Positions 8,392 through 18,100 of a stretch of 64,000 nt of DNA are shown in pieces (within the stretch, counting starts at the first letter, position 1; each line of letters opens with the position of its first letter). This DNA comes from Flavobacterium sp. CF108 (lineage in GTDB: Bacteria > Bacteroidota > Bacteroidia > Flavobacteriales > Flavobacteriaceae), in NCBI RefSeq assembly GCF_900129795.1, contig NZ_FQWW01000009.1, forward strand, positions 124,001 through 188,000. The letters are read 5' to 3'. Both the position numbers and the translations under genes were made by a program. Below the pieces are notes generated by a model. It saw nothing but the letters and a program-made list of their open reading frames with translations. It did not search any database and was not told where the DNA came from.

Positions 8392-8760
8392 ATGAAAGAT
8401 TTTAATCCAGATGATTTTCCTAAAAATTTAAGTGAAGAGGAAATTCAGAATCTGACTGAACTAGCAATTAAAAACCCTATTGGTGAAATATGGAAACAAA
8501 TTACAGCCAGATTAACACCTGAACAAAAAATTAGAATTAACAGAAATATTGAAAGAAAAGACTATCCTGAATCAGAAAAATTAGCTTCTTTTCAAAAAAA
8601 ATCAATGGACGATGAAACATGGGAAAGATTAATAAAAGAGCAGGAAGCAAATAAATTTTACGGAAATATGGGACAGCCGGAAACTCCTTTAGAATTTAAA
8701 AACAGGTATGGAGGATGGCCGTCAGGATTTGACGAAACCAGATCTGAAAATAATAGTTGA
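8392..8760 (+). CDS. hypothetical acidic protein
   Basis: I do not recognise this 122-residue protein. ATG at 8392 (MKDFNPDDFPKNL) is preferred to an in-frame TTG three codons upstream. It is charged and helical, without signal peptide or membrane helix, and ends in a glycine/tryptophan-rich tail (NRYGGWPSGFDETRSENN). It is followed closely by a membrane protein gene at 8781. Coding is supported by ordinary flavobacterial codon usage and frame; function unknown. Confidence 0.55.
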   Translation: MKDFNPDDFPKNLSEEEIQNLTELAIKNPIGEIWKQITARLTPEQKIRINRNIERKDYPESEKLASFQKKSMDDETWERLIKEQEANKFYGNMGQPETPLEFKNRYGGWPSGFDETRSENNS

Positions 8761-8780
8761 TTGATTCTTGTTTACATTTT

Positions 8781-9527
8781 ATGAGAATAGATACCAAAGA
8801 AATAAAGATTGAAAATTATGACATTTTCACGTACCGAAGAATTAGGCGGGCAATTGGTTATTTAGGATTTTTACTGCCTATATTTTTAGTTGGATTTTCT
8901 TTAATTCCCTTTTTTCAAACCAAAGTACAGCCTTCTGTCAGTCATTATTATTACACAAATTTGAGGGAAATTTTTACCGGAACTTTGTGTGCCGTAGGTT
9001 TATTCTTGATTCGGTACAAAGGCCAGGGAAATAAATCAATTTTCAAAAACGATAATTTACTTACCAATATTGCCGGAATTATGGCAATTGGCGTTGCCTT
9101 GGTTCCCACAAATCCCGAAAACATTTCACAAAAAATCTATACCATTATTCCATTAACAGAGAAATGGCTCGGCTGGCTGCATTATGGTTTTGCAGCACTG
9201 CTTTTTTTGATATTGGCTTTACTTGCCATTAATGTTTTTACCATTACTCAGGAAAAATATATCGAAACGCCTAAAAGCATTTTAAACGAAAATAATATTT
9301 ACAGAACCTGTGGTTATATTATTTTGGTTTCTGTTGTTTTGGTCCCGGTTTCAGAGAGTTTAAAACTGTTTTCTTATTCTACTCTGGTTTTTGAAGCGCT
9401 GGCTCTTTTTGCATTTGGAACTGCTTGGCTTATCAAGGGACGTGCATTAGGTGATCAAGGTAAAATTGGACAAAAATTATATCAGGAAAACAATCCTGTT
9501 GATACTGAAAAAGTATTCGAAGAATAA
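8781..9527 (+). CDS. hypothetical polytopic membrane protein
   Basis: A 248-residue protein from the ATG at 8781 (MRIDTKEIKIENY); an in-frame TTG at 8757 overlapping the previous gene is less likely. About six transmembrane helices are visible, for example GYLGFLLPIFLVGFSLIPFF, the glycine-rich GTLCAVGLFLI, IAGIMAIGVALVP and ALLFLILALLAINVF. The pattern resembles DUF998-like membrane proteins but I cannot name the family with certainty. It lies 20 bp behind the 8392 gene, so the two may form a transcription unit. Confidence 0.6.
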   Translation: MRIDTKEIKIENYDIFTYRRIRRAIGYLGFLLPIFLVGFSLIPFFQTKVQPSVSHYYYTNLREIFTGTLCAVGLFLIRYKGQGNKSIFKNDNLLTNIAGIMAIGVALVPTNPENISQKIYTIIPLTEKWLGWLHYGFAALLFLILALLAINVFTITQEKYIETPKSILNENNIYRTCGYIILVSVVLVPVSESLKLFSYSTLVFEALALFAFGTAWLIKGRALGDQGKIGQKLYQENNPVDTEKVFEE

Positions 9528-9610
9528 TGGCGGATTCAGAGTAAATTCTGCTGGTATATTTTTTGGATATTAAACAACTTAACTGTTATAAATTCTAAAA
9601 TCTATATATC

Positions 9611-10291
9611 ATGAAACTTACTTATTACGGACATTCTTGTTTTTCTGTTTATGCAAATGGAAAACATCTTCTCTTTGACCCTTTTATTACGCCAAACGAA
9701 TTAGCAAAACACATTAACGTCGACGAAATAAAGGCCGATTATATTTTTATTTCGCATGCGCATTACGATCATATCCTGGATGTAGAAAGAATTGCAAAAA
9801 ACACCGGGGCAAAGGTTTTGGGGAATTTTGAAATTTACAACTGGCTCTTAAAAAACGGAATCGAAAATGCGCACCCAATTAATCCAGGCGGAAAATTCAG
9901 TTTTGATTTTGGAACTGTAAAATGTGTAATCGCACAGCATCCCAGCAGTTTTATGGATGGAACTTATGGCGGAATTGCAACTGGTTTTGTACTTACAACT
10001 GTTGACGGAAATTTCTACTACAGCGGCGACACAGCCTTAACTTTAGATATGAAACTGGTTCCGAAATTTACCAAACTTGATTTTGCCGTTTTCCCAATTG
10101 GCGACGGATTAACAATGGGAATTGAAGAAGCTATTGAAGCTTCAAAACTGGTTGAAGTCGATAAAATATTGGGCGTTCATTATGACACTTTTGGTTTTAT
10201 CAAAATGGATCATGAAAAAGCTTTAAGTGATTTTAAAAATGCAAATCTCCATCTTTATTTACCTAAAATTGGTGATACAATCGAGATATGA
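9611..10291 (+). CDS. metallo-beta-lactamase-fold hydrolase, UPF0173 family
   Basis: The 226-residue protein has the MBL-fold metal motif SHAHYDH near residues 55-61, a further metal ligand in QHPSSF, the bridging Asp in YYSGDTALT and the final His in GVHYDTFGF, all in the order seen in UPF0173 proteins. Length matches the family (about 225). Members are predicted metal-dependent hydrolases, related in sequence to UlaG lactonase; the native substrate is unknown. It stands alone with no operon partner. Confidence 0.85.
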   Translation: MKLTYYGHSCFSVYANGKHLLFDPFITPNELAKHINVDEIKADYIFISHAHYDHILDVERIAKNTGAKVLGNFEIYNWLLKNGIENAHPINPGGKFSFDFGTVKCVIAQHPSSFMDGTYGGIATGFVLTTVDGNFYYSGDTALTLDMKLVPKFTKLDFAVFPIGDGLTMGIEEAIEASKLVEVDKILGVHYDTFGFIKMDHEKALSDFKNANLHLYLPKIGDTIEI

Positions 10292-10441
10292 TATTTTCTA
10301 TATTTCGTAAAAACACATCTTTTTAGCGAAATAAAAATAGGACGATAATTACTCAAATCCTGTAAAGGTTTGATTTGCGAATAAATTTTCAAAGGCATTA
10401 AAATTGTTTAGTAATTCATTATTAACCAAAAACTTAAAGCA

Positions 10442-11290
10442 ATGAGCACAAAAATAGACGCTTCAAATTCAGAAACTCAATTTGCCGAACTTTCAGGCCG
10501 AACAATCGCTTACAGATCAATTGGCGAAGGAAATCCAATTATTTTAATTAACCGCTTTAGAGGAATACTTGATACCTGGGATCCGTTATTTTTAGATCTT
10601 CTTGCAGAAAAACATCAGGTTATTACTTTTGATTATTCGGGAATTGGATATTCAACAGGAACACTTCCTACAGATATTAAAGAAGTTGCTAAAGATGTAA
10701 AAGATCTTGCCGACTTCTTAAAAATCAAAAGCGCCATTTTAATGGGCTGGTCGTATGGCGGATTGGTCACACAAGCCGCAACACACCAATATCCCGAATT
10801 GGCGACACATACAATATTGTTAGGAACTGGCCCAATAGGAAAAAGAGTTGTACCGCTCGAACAATCTTTTCTGGATCATGCTTTAAAACCAATAAATGAT
10901 TTTGAAGATGAAGTTATACTTTTCTTCGAACCAGAGTCTGAAGAAAGCAGAAAAGCAGCAAAAGCTTCTCACGACCGAATTGCTAAAAGAATTGATGTTT
11001 CTAAAATTCCTTCTACAATGGAGACTTTTCAATTGTATTTTGCCGGAGGCGAAGGCGCTGCCGAAGATAAAGACAATTTTAGAGATAAATTAAAAACGAC
11101 TAAAACACCCATTTTAATAATTTCCGGAGATCACGACACTAGTTTTGCTGTAGAAAATTGGTATCCGCTGACCAAACAGCTTCCAACATCACAGTTAATT
11201 GTCCTGCCGCAAACAGGGCATGCTCCTCAGCATCAAAATATTCCACTGGTAGTAAATTACATCGATAATTTTTTACAGAACACGAAATAG
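10442..11290 (+). CDS. alpha/beta hydrolase
   Basis: The 282-residue protein has the nucleophile elbow GWSYGG, the acid in ISGDHDTSF and the catalytic His in QTGHAPQHQ, in the usual order. The oxyanion region (NRFRGILDTWDP) replaces the common HGFPG with NRFRG, a variant seen in some haloperoxidase-like members. No lid typical of lipases stands out. It is cytoplasmic and monocistronic. Substrate is unknown; esterase/peroxidase-like naming would be a guess. Confidence 0.8.
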   Translation: MSTKIDASNSETQFAELSGRTIAYRSIGEGNPIILINRFRGILDTWDPLFLDLLAEKHQVITFDYSGIGYSTGTLPTDIKEVAKDVKDLADFLKIKSAILMGWSYGGLVTQAATHQYPELATHTILLGTGPIGKRVVPLEQSFLDHALKPINDFEDEVILFFEPESEESRKAAKASHDRIAKRIDVSKIPSTMETFQLYFAGGEGAAEDKDNFRDKLKTTKTPILIISGDHDTSFAVENWYPLTKQLPTSQLIVLPQTGHAPQHQNIPLVVNYIDNFLQNTK

Positions 11291-11324
11291 ATTTCCGGAA
11301 GTTTCTTTTGAAAACAAGTGCCCT

Positions 11325-11394
11325 AGCCCAGACAGAAACGGCATCCTTTTGTGGTGGGGTTCACCACAAAAGATATAGTGTATGGCTGGATTAG
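11325..11394 (+). repeat. structured intergenic element of the flavobacterial GCCCTAGCC...GATATAG type
   Basis: An 11-bp perfect hairpin CTTTTGTGGTG (11346-11356) / CACCACAAAAG (11362-11372) is embedded in conserved-looking flanks (CCCTAGCCCAGACAGAAACG upstream; GATATAGTG...GGCTGGATTAGC downstream), with a short outer pairing AGCC/GGCT. I recall this layout recurring between genes in Flavobacterium genomes; it may be the Flavo-1 RNA motif, which I could not check. The loop hairpin varies and the flanks stay the same in such elements. Confidence 0.5.
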
Positions 11395-11415
11395 CTTCTA
11401 AAAATTAAGAAGCAT

Positions 11416-12204
11416 TTAAGCTTCTTCTTTAAAGTTAATCATAGCTTTTACATGTTCATATAACTTCGGGAATTCTTTTTTAAAGATTTCCGGAGTTTCA
11501 AAAAAATGTTCGAAAATCACGGCAAGGAATTCAAATTTATTGGTATAGGCGTAATCTCTAAAATAGTGTTTTTCTTTTAGTTGATTCTTCAAATCTTCGT
11601 TATCAAAATACTTTTCAATTTCGGTAAATTCATCATAGAAAATAACGGCTCCCGGATCTGAGCTTTTTCTGGAATAAAAATGCAGCACATGTCCAAACTC
11701 ATGAAGTCCGAGGTTGATATTGTCTTTTGTTTGATGTCCGCTCAAAAAATCCTCCCACGAAAAAACCACTGCTTTCATTCTTGGATTATATTCTCCTTTA
11801 TGATATTCCTGATTTATGGTTGAATAATATACTGAGGGATAAATAATAATGTTGTCAAATAATTCGAACAAATAATTTCGCATTCCAAAAGTGAGCATTA
11901 CATAAGTTCCGGCAATAATTAGTTTCATTTCCTGAGTAACTTCAATTTCTTTTCCGATGAAATTATAACGCTTAATAAAGCTTTTTACACGATGTTCAAA
12001 GTAGCTTTTCTTTTTATCGGATAAGTTTAGGTAATAAGGAAATTCCTCGCGCAGAATTGTTTTATCAAAACCGTTTAACTTATTTAAAACAGGATACCAA
12101 AAGATATATAAGGGTTTATTAAAAAACAGTAAGTAAGCAGGTTCAATAATCCTGAATATGATTATTAAAAGAAAAAAAACTACAAGCAAAAAGAGAAAAA
12201 ACAT
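11416..12204 (-). CDS. zinc-dependent peptidase, MtfA-like (M90)
   Basis: The 262-residue protein begins with a hydrophobic helix (about residues 1-20) and contains the zincin motif H168-E-F-G-H172 in GLHEFGHVLHF, with downstream acidic residues (FYDEFTEIEKYF) and FEFLAVIFEHFFETP that match the MtfA/M90 glucose-regulated peptidase family, where the third ligand is a Glu in a similar E-F-x-A-V segment. E. coli MtfA interacts with the Mlc repressor; no such context exists here, so only the peptidase class is inherited. The N-terminal helix suggests membrane anchoring. It is convergent with the 10442 hydrolase and divergent from 12322. Confidence 0.8.
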   Translation of the reverse strand: MFFLFLLVVFFLLIIIFRIIEPAYLLFFNKPLYIFWYPVLNKLNGFDKTILREEFPYYLNLSDKKKSYFEHRVKSFIKRYNFIGKEIEVTQEMKLIIAGTYVMLTFGMRNYLFELFDNIIIYPSVYYSTINQEYHKGEYNPRMKAVVFSWEDFLSGHQTKDNINLGLHEFGHVLHFYSRKSSDPGAVIFYDEFTEIEKYFDNEDLKNQLKEKHYFRDYAYTNKFEFLAVIFEHFFETPEIFKKEFPKLYEHVKAMINFKEEA

Positions 12205-12321
12205 AGTTTATGAAACAGAAAACTTTGTTGATCTCTGCGTTGCTAAAATATAAAATTGGAATTATATATATTTTATTTTACTACAGTTTATTAAATTTAC
12301 GAAACACAAAACCAATATATT

Positions 12322-12924
12322 ATGAGAAAAATAATTGTTTTGTCAATGATTTCGTTAGATGGCGTAATGCAGGCTCCGGGCGGGCCAAAAGAGGATAAAT
12401 CAGATGGATTCAAATTTGGCGGCTGGACTGCTCCGTTTGGCGACGAAGTTTATAGTAAAGCTGTAACAAATGAACTAAAACCTGCCGATTATCTTTTAGG
12501 AAGAAAAACTTTTGAAATTTGGGAAGAGTACTGGCCCAAAAACAAAGAATTTTGGACGGGAATTAATGAAGGCAATAAATACATTTTCTCGAAAACCAGA
12601 AAAAAATCAGACTGGAAAAACTCTAATTTCATCAAAAGCCTAGCTGATATAAAGAAACTCAAAGAATCTGAAGGTTTAGACATTCAGGTTTGGGGAAGCA
12701 GCGAACTTATTCATTTATTATTGAAAAATGATTTAGCAGATGAACTCCGGTTAAAAATTCATCCCTTATTGCTTGGCAAAGGAAAAAGGTTGTTTGATAA
12801 TACTGCACATCCGTCGGGATTTACCTTAACGGAAAGTACTGTAACTACAACCGGTGTCATTTTAGTCAGTTATAAACGAGCTGGAGAAGTAGAAACAGGA
12901 AATGCTGGAGAAACAATTAAATAA
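12322..12924 (+). CDS. dihydrofolate reductase family protein (RibD C-terminal fold)
   Basis: The 200-residue protein starts MRKIIVLSMISLDGVMQAPGG and continues with ADYLLGRKTFEIWEEYWP, IQVWGSSELIHLLLKNDLADELRLKIHPLLLGKGKRLF, the standard pattern of small DHFR-like RibD-C proteins (YwjB/YyaP type). These are NADPH-binding folds with mostly unknown substrates and are not required for folate or riboflavin synthesis. It is a distinct, far-diverged paralogue of the RibD-like gene in the 22-32 kb operon. It stands alone, ending in a strong terminator at 12988. Confidence 0.8.
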   Translation: MRKIIVLSMISLDGVMQAPGGPKEDKSDGFKFGGWTAPFGDEVYSKAVTNELKPADYLLGRKTFEIWEEYWPKNKEFWTGINEGNKYIFSKTRKKSDWKNSNFIKSLADIKKLKESEGLDIQVWGSSELIHLLLKNDLADELRLKIHPLLLGKGKRLFDNTAHPSGFTLTESTVTTTGVILVSYKRAGEVETGNAGETIK

Positions 12925-12987
12925 TCATATTTTATAAATTTAAAATATATACAAAACATGATGAATAAAAATAATGCACCTGAAATC

Positions 12988-13018
12988 AAACCTGTTTCTT
13001 TACGAAACAGGTTTTTTT
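12988..13018 (+). terminator. Rho-independent terminator
   Basis: AAACCTGTTTC (12988-12998) and GAAACAGGTTT (13004-13014) form a perfect 11-bp stem with a 5-nt loop and a T7 tail. Confidence 0.9.
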
Positions 13019-13146
13019 GCTTAATACATATTTACTAAATAAATTATAAGTAACATTTTATAATAATAAATTTTGATTTTTAAATTTTATAGTATTAATC
13101 TTATTTTTTTATTTAAATTTGAGATTAATCATTCAGAATTTATTAT

Positions 13147-14760
13147 ATGAGGTTACGAATATTTTTATTGTTCTTTTTTATTATTCCATTAAACATTCAT
13201 TCTCAATCTTCAACAAAAGAAATCATTGATAGTTTAAATAGTATAAACGATCATGAGAAAAAAGCAGTATTGTGCAGCAAAATTGCATTAAAACTTCAAG
13301 ATTCTGACTGGGACAGAGCCATAAAATATATAGAGCTGGCTGAAACTGAAGCAAAAAAAACAGAAAAATCAGAACTAACTCTGGCTCAGGTTTATATTAC
13401 TGCTGCTAAAATGTATTCGTCAAAAGAGGTTTTAGATATTGCTTTACAATATTATTTAAAAGCCCATGATATTTACAAAAACAATGACAATCCAGAGGAA
13501 ACAGCCAAAGTAGAAAACAATCTCGCGATTATTTACAGCCAGGGGAAAAATAAAGAAAAAGCATTACAATATTTTTTAAAAGTATATCGCTATCAAAAAT
13601 TAAAAAATGACCCTGTCAAACTTGTAAAAATTTTAAATAATCTGGGTACTAATTATTTAAGCAAAAATTTAGACTCTTCTTTATATTACTATCATAAAGC
13701 CCGTGCAATTAACCAAACCATAAATAATGATGATTTAAAAATATATGTCTGTACCAATTTAGCAAGAACTTATGCGCTAAAAAGGGATAATGCAAATGCT
13801 GGTTATTATTTTAATAAAGCCTTTTTTTTAGTAAAAAATACAGGCAATAATTTAGTTAAGGTATTTGTTTATGAATCTTTTGCTGATTATAATTTAAACG
13901 AAAAAAAATATGATACCGCAATCCTAAATGCAAAAAAGGGACTGGAATTATGCAGGGAAAACGAATATAGTATTTCGGGTTTAAACCTTAACAAAATACT
14001 CTATCAGGTATATATAAATAAACAGGATTATAAAAATGCTGTTTTCTATTTTCAGAAATACAATACTATAAACGATAGCATACATATTGAAGAAAAAGCA
14101 ATAAATCTGGAGAAAATTAAACTTGAACAAGAATATAAAGTTCGCAGCCAGATAAAATCACTTATTGAGCAAAAAAAAACGTTCAAATACTTTATAATTG
14201 GATTGATATTAATGTTAGGCACATTAGTTTTAATTATTCTCTTAATAAAATACCGAAAAACAAATATTAAAAATCAGCTGGAAAAAGAGAAACTAAGAAC
14301 AAAAATGAAGGTGTTAAGTCAAAATCTGGACGCTAAAAACAAAGTTCTTATAGGAAAAGCAATGTCAGAAATACATCGTACAGACAGTATTAATGAAATC
14401 CTAAGCGATCTAAAAAAGATAAAGCTCAAAGCTGTTAGTAAAGAAACACAGCAGGCTATTGATTTAGTTTTAAAGCGTTTGGAAAAAAACTTAAATACAA
14501 ATAGCTGGCAGGAATTTGAAATAAGTTTTGAACAAGTCCATAAATCCTTTTTTTACAAATTAATAGTCGATTACCCTTCTCTTACCCCAAAAGATCGCAG
14601 ATTATGCGCTCTTTTATACCTCGATTTAACTACAAAAGAAATCTCTCAAATTACAGGGCAGTCTTTTAAATCAATCGAAAATGCCCGCACCAGACTACGC
14701 AAAAAGTTTGATTTAACTAACGAAAAAGTAAACCTCTCTACTTATCTAAATACATTATAG
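13147..14760 (+). CDS. TPR-containing membrane regulator with C-terminal LuxR-like HTH
   Basis: The 537-residue product has a signal peptide (ending IHSQ), a tetratricopeptide region over about residues 60-320 (repeats such as ALQYYLKAHDIY, ALQYFLKVYRYQ, AGYYFNKAFFLV, AVFYFQKYNTIN), one transmembrane helix at about 346-368 (FIIGLILMLGTLVLIILLI), a coiled-coil linker and a C-terminal HTH at about 476-525 (TPKDRRLCALLYLDLTTKEI, SFKSIENARTRLRKKF). This architecture, common in Bacteroidota, places the TPR sensor outside the inner membrane and the DNA-binding domain inside. Targets are unknown; the next gene is the secreted M4 protease, which is a candidate by position only. A terminator follows at 14781. 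Confidence 0.8.
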   Translation: MRLRIFLLFFFIIPLNIHSQSSTKEIIDSLNSINDHEKKAVLCSKIALKLQDSDWDRAIKYIELAETEAKKTEKSELTLAQVYITAAKMYSSKEVLDIALQYYLKAHDIYKNNDNPEETAKVENNLAIIYSQGKNKEKALQYFLKVYRYQKLKNDPVKLVKILNNLGTNYLSKNLDSSLYYYHKARAINQTINNDDLKIYVCTNLARTYALKRDNANAGYYFNKAFFLVKNTGNNLVKVFVYESFADYNLNEKKYDTAILNAKKGLELCRENEYSISGLNLNKILYQVYINKQDYKNAVFYFQKYNTINDSIHIEEKAINLEKIKLEQEYKVRSQIKSLIEQKKTFKYFIIGLILMLGTLVLIILLIKYRKTNIKNQLEKEKLRTKMKVLSQNLDAKNKVLIGKAMSEIHRTDSINEILSDLKKIKLKAVSKETQQAIDLVLKRLEKNLNTNSWQEFEISFEQVHKSFFYKLIVDYPSLTPKDRRLCALLYLDLTTKEISQITGQSFKSIENARTRLRKKFDLTNEKVNLSTYLNTL

Positions 14761-14780
14761 CTCAATTTAAACAAACATAA

Positions 14781-14820
14781 AACCCAAACTAACCACCTGA
14801 TTTAGTTTGGGTTATTTTTT
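14781..14820 (+). terminator. Rho-independent terminator of the TPR/HTH gene
   Basis: AACCCAAACTA (14781-14791) and TAGTTTGGGTT (14803-14813) form a perfect stem followed by ATTTTTT. The rest of 14821-15127 (about 300 bp) holds only a weak TTG-started ORF that I do not accept; no clear promoter box was identified there. Confidence 0.9.
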
Positions 14821-15127
14821 ATTGAGTGTTTTTTGGGTGGTATTTGTTTACTTGCGAGTGTTTTTGTAATAGTGCTTTTTTTCAAAAAAATATACGTCTG
14901 TTCTATATTTACTAAATCGATTAAAAGAAAAAAAACTTCCACAAGTTTATTCCATTTTTCAGAAGAACCAGTTACCAAAAAGATTAACCTCCTGAAAATT
15001 CTGAAAAATTACAAAAATCAACCCCAAGTTGATTTTTAAATCTGCGTCTATAGTTTCCCTATAAACTATTATTCAGCGCAATTATTATTAACCAACAAAC
15101 TATAGTATTAATTTAAATTTAAAAGAA

Positions 15128-18100
15128 ATGAACCACATTTACTTAAAAGTCAGGCATTTGTTTATTTTGTTGAGTTTTTTTACCTGTTCTGTAGTAACAG
15201 CACAGTCAATTTTTCAAAATACAAATAAAAGTAACACAAGTACGGCGGCAACGTCTGTTACAAATAATACAGAAGAAAAAAATGTAAAGAAATCAAATTC
15301 AAGTCTAGGCAATGATGCAGATAATCTTTTCGCTCAAAAAGAAGAAAAGGTAAATGGCACTGAACTTTCTGCAGCAGAAAGCGAAGCTGTCAAAAAACAA
15401 GCACAACAAAGCCAAAAATTATTTGAAAAAAAACTTGTAGGTCCTGCTGGCAAAACGCAAGATTCAGTCAGCGTAAAAGTTAAATCATTTGCCAAGTCCT
15501 CCAATTTAACTGTAAAAAATATATTTGAGGTTAAAAAGAAAGACTTTGATTTAACAGAATCTGATAAAATGCAGTTAAAATCAATTTCTAATAATCATGG
15601 CAGAGTCCTTGCTACTTATCAACAGCTGCACAATTCAATTCCGGTTGAAGGAGCCATTTACAAGGTTAGGGAAAATAAAACCAAAATTGATGCCTTTGGA
15701 TCTGCTGCTAAAAAATTGCCTGCAAACAGCAATTATAAAATAAGTGCGGCAGCTGCTTTACAAAATGCGCTTAAAACCGTAAATGCCAAGCAATATATTT
15801 GGGAGAGTAAAAAATTAGGTTCTATCCTTAATAAAAAAATAAGTACAAAACCACAGGGCGAACTCGTGTATGTTGGTCCTGAATTTTCTTCTCAATTAGC
15901 AGAATACCATCTGGCGTGGAAATTTGATATTTATGCGACCAATCCGCAATCCAGCCAGACCATCTATATAGACGCTAACTCCGGAAAAACAATATTAACC
16001 TTAGATCTAAATCGTGATGTTAATCTTCCGGGGCAAAGTCCGGGTAAAGGAAAGGCACGATATGCTGGTGATGTAACTTTTAATACGAAACAATATTCTG
16101 ATGGTTACAGACTAGAAGCCATACAAGGAAAATATAAAGTTCCCATTTTTACTTTAAATATGAATCATGCCAACCGCGCATCAGATGAAGTAATTACAGA
16201 GTTTATCGATGAAGACAATATTTGGAACGAACTTTATAATAAAAATCATGACGAAGCTGCAATAGATATTCACTGGGGCATGCAAAAAACCGTTGATTAT
16301 TATGCTGAAAAATTTAACCGAAATAGTGTTGATAACAACGGAATGGAAGTTATTGGTCTTGCGCATTTAGGCACTAATGTCGAAAATGCGGCATGGACTG
16401 GCGGCTGGGCACAATTTGGTGACGGAAACAATAACTCGCCTTTTGTTGGCCTGGGTATTACCGCACATGAACTAACGCATGCTGTAACACAGTTTTCTGC
16501 CGGTTTAATATATCAGGGAGAATCGGGTGCTATAAACGAATCTTTCAGCGATATTTTTGGTGTATCTGTTGAATTTTATGTTGGAAAAGATACCAAAGAA
16601 AACATTTGGATGCTGGGTAACGAAATGTATAAACATGGAAGCATGAGGAATATGTCGAATCCAAAAGCACAAAATCAGCCCGACACTTACGGTGGAGAAA
16701 ACTGGGCAAATCCATTAAACACTACTTTAGATAACGGGGGCGTACATATTAACAGCGGTATTACAAATTATTGGTTTTATCTTTTATGCGAAGGCGGACA
16801 AGGCGTAAACGATCTAAATAACAACTATGATGTAAAAGCTATTGGCCTGGCCAAGGCAGAGAAAATTGCTTACATAACCCTTACCGAATATTTATCTCCT
16901 TCTTCGAATTTTAACGATATGCGCCAGGCAACTTTAATGGCTGTAGAAGATTTATACGGATTAAATTCTGAAGAATACAAACAAGTAACTAATGCATGGT
17001 ATGCAATTGGTGTTGGAGCTCCATTTACAGAAAAACAAATCACACTGGTTTCTGTTCAAAAACCTACAGTTATTTGCGGCCCATTAAAAGGCGATGAACC
17101 TTTTTACGTTACAATTAAAAATACAGGATCTGTTATTATTAAAGCAAATGAAAGCTTAAAATATAAATTAAGATTAATGATACCGTCATTTGGCGGCAGG
17201 CTAAGGTCTATTTATACTAATGACAGTACTATCAGGTTTGAAAAAGATTTAGCCATAGGCGAAGAAACGACTATTAAAATACAAGATCAGATTCCTTACC
17301 AGATAAGTGCCACAACTGTAAACTACGTAGAAGTTAAACTTGACTTTAAACCTATTGAAGAGTTTGGTGTAAAAGATGGGGTTTCTTTTGTTTCTAATAT
17401 GATAGTGCCTCCTGGTCAAAAAGATTTTGATCTTAAAGTGACAGGACTAAATCTTCCAGAGTATTCAGGCGGAGCACTTTCGGCAAACCATCCGTTAGCT
17501 GTTACTGTTTATAATCTGGGCTGTCAGGATATACCAGCAGGTTCTCCAATAAAAATAGGATATCATAATACGCTTCAGCAAAATGAAATTATCTGGAAAG
17601 AAATTACATTAGAAACGGCTCTAAAAATGAATTCAGAAATGACAATTCCTTTTGGTGTCACTATCGATTTATCTGCAGCCGGCCTGCACACTTATGAAGC
17701 TTTTGTAACATACAGCCAAGATCCCGTAACGACAAATAACAGCATAATCAATGCTGTTTATAACGGCAGTATAACGGCGTTTCCATATTACGAAGGTTTT
17801 GAAGGAACCCTTGGCGGATGGTATTCAAAATCAATACTTACAAATCAAAAATTTATATGGCAGTCAACTCCTTATTCATTTAGAGATACTAACTCAAAAT
17901 CTTTATGGGTAACGGTCAACCTTGCTAATTATGGTGAAAGAATGGCTCTTAATGCTGATTTCACATTACAATCGCCAATATTTGATTTTACCAATGTTGC
18001 CTTTCCGTATGTTGAGTTTGATATAATTTCTCTATTTCATAAAGGTTATGACGGATTAATTGTTGAGTATTCTGAAGACAATCAAAACTGGCAAAAAGTT

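Noticed and set aside
12958..13038. 26-codon ORF (MMNKNNAPEIK...) after the 12322 gene
   Set aside because: Its second half is the terminator hairpin and T tail; no sign of coding beyond an open frame.
14833..15039. 68-codon TTG-started ORF before the M4 protease
   Set aside because: Non-ATG start, lysine-rich translation of AT-rich DNA, no motif.
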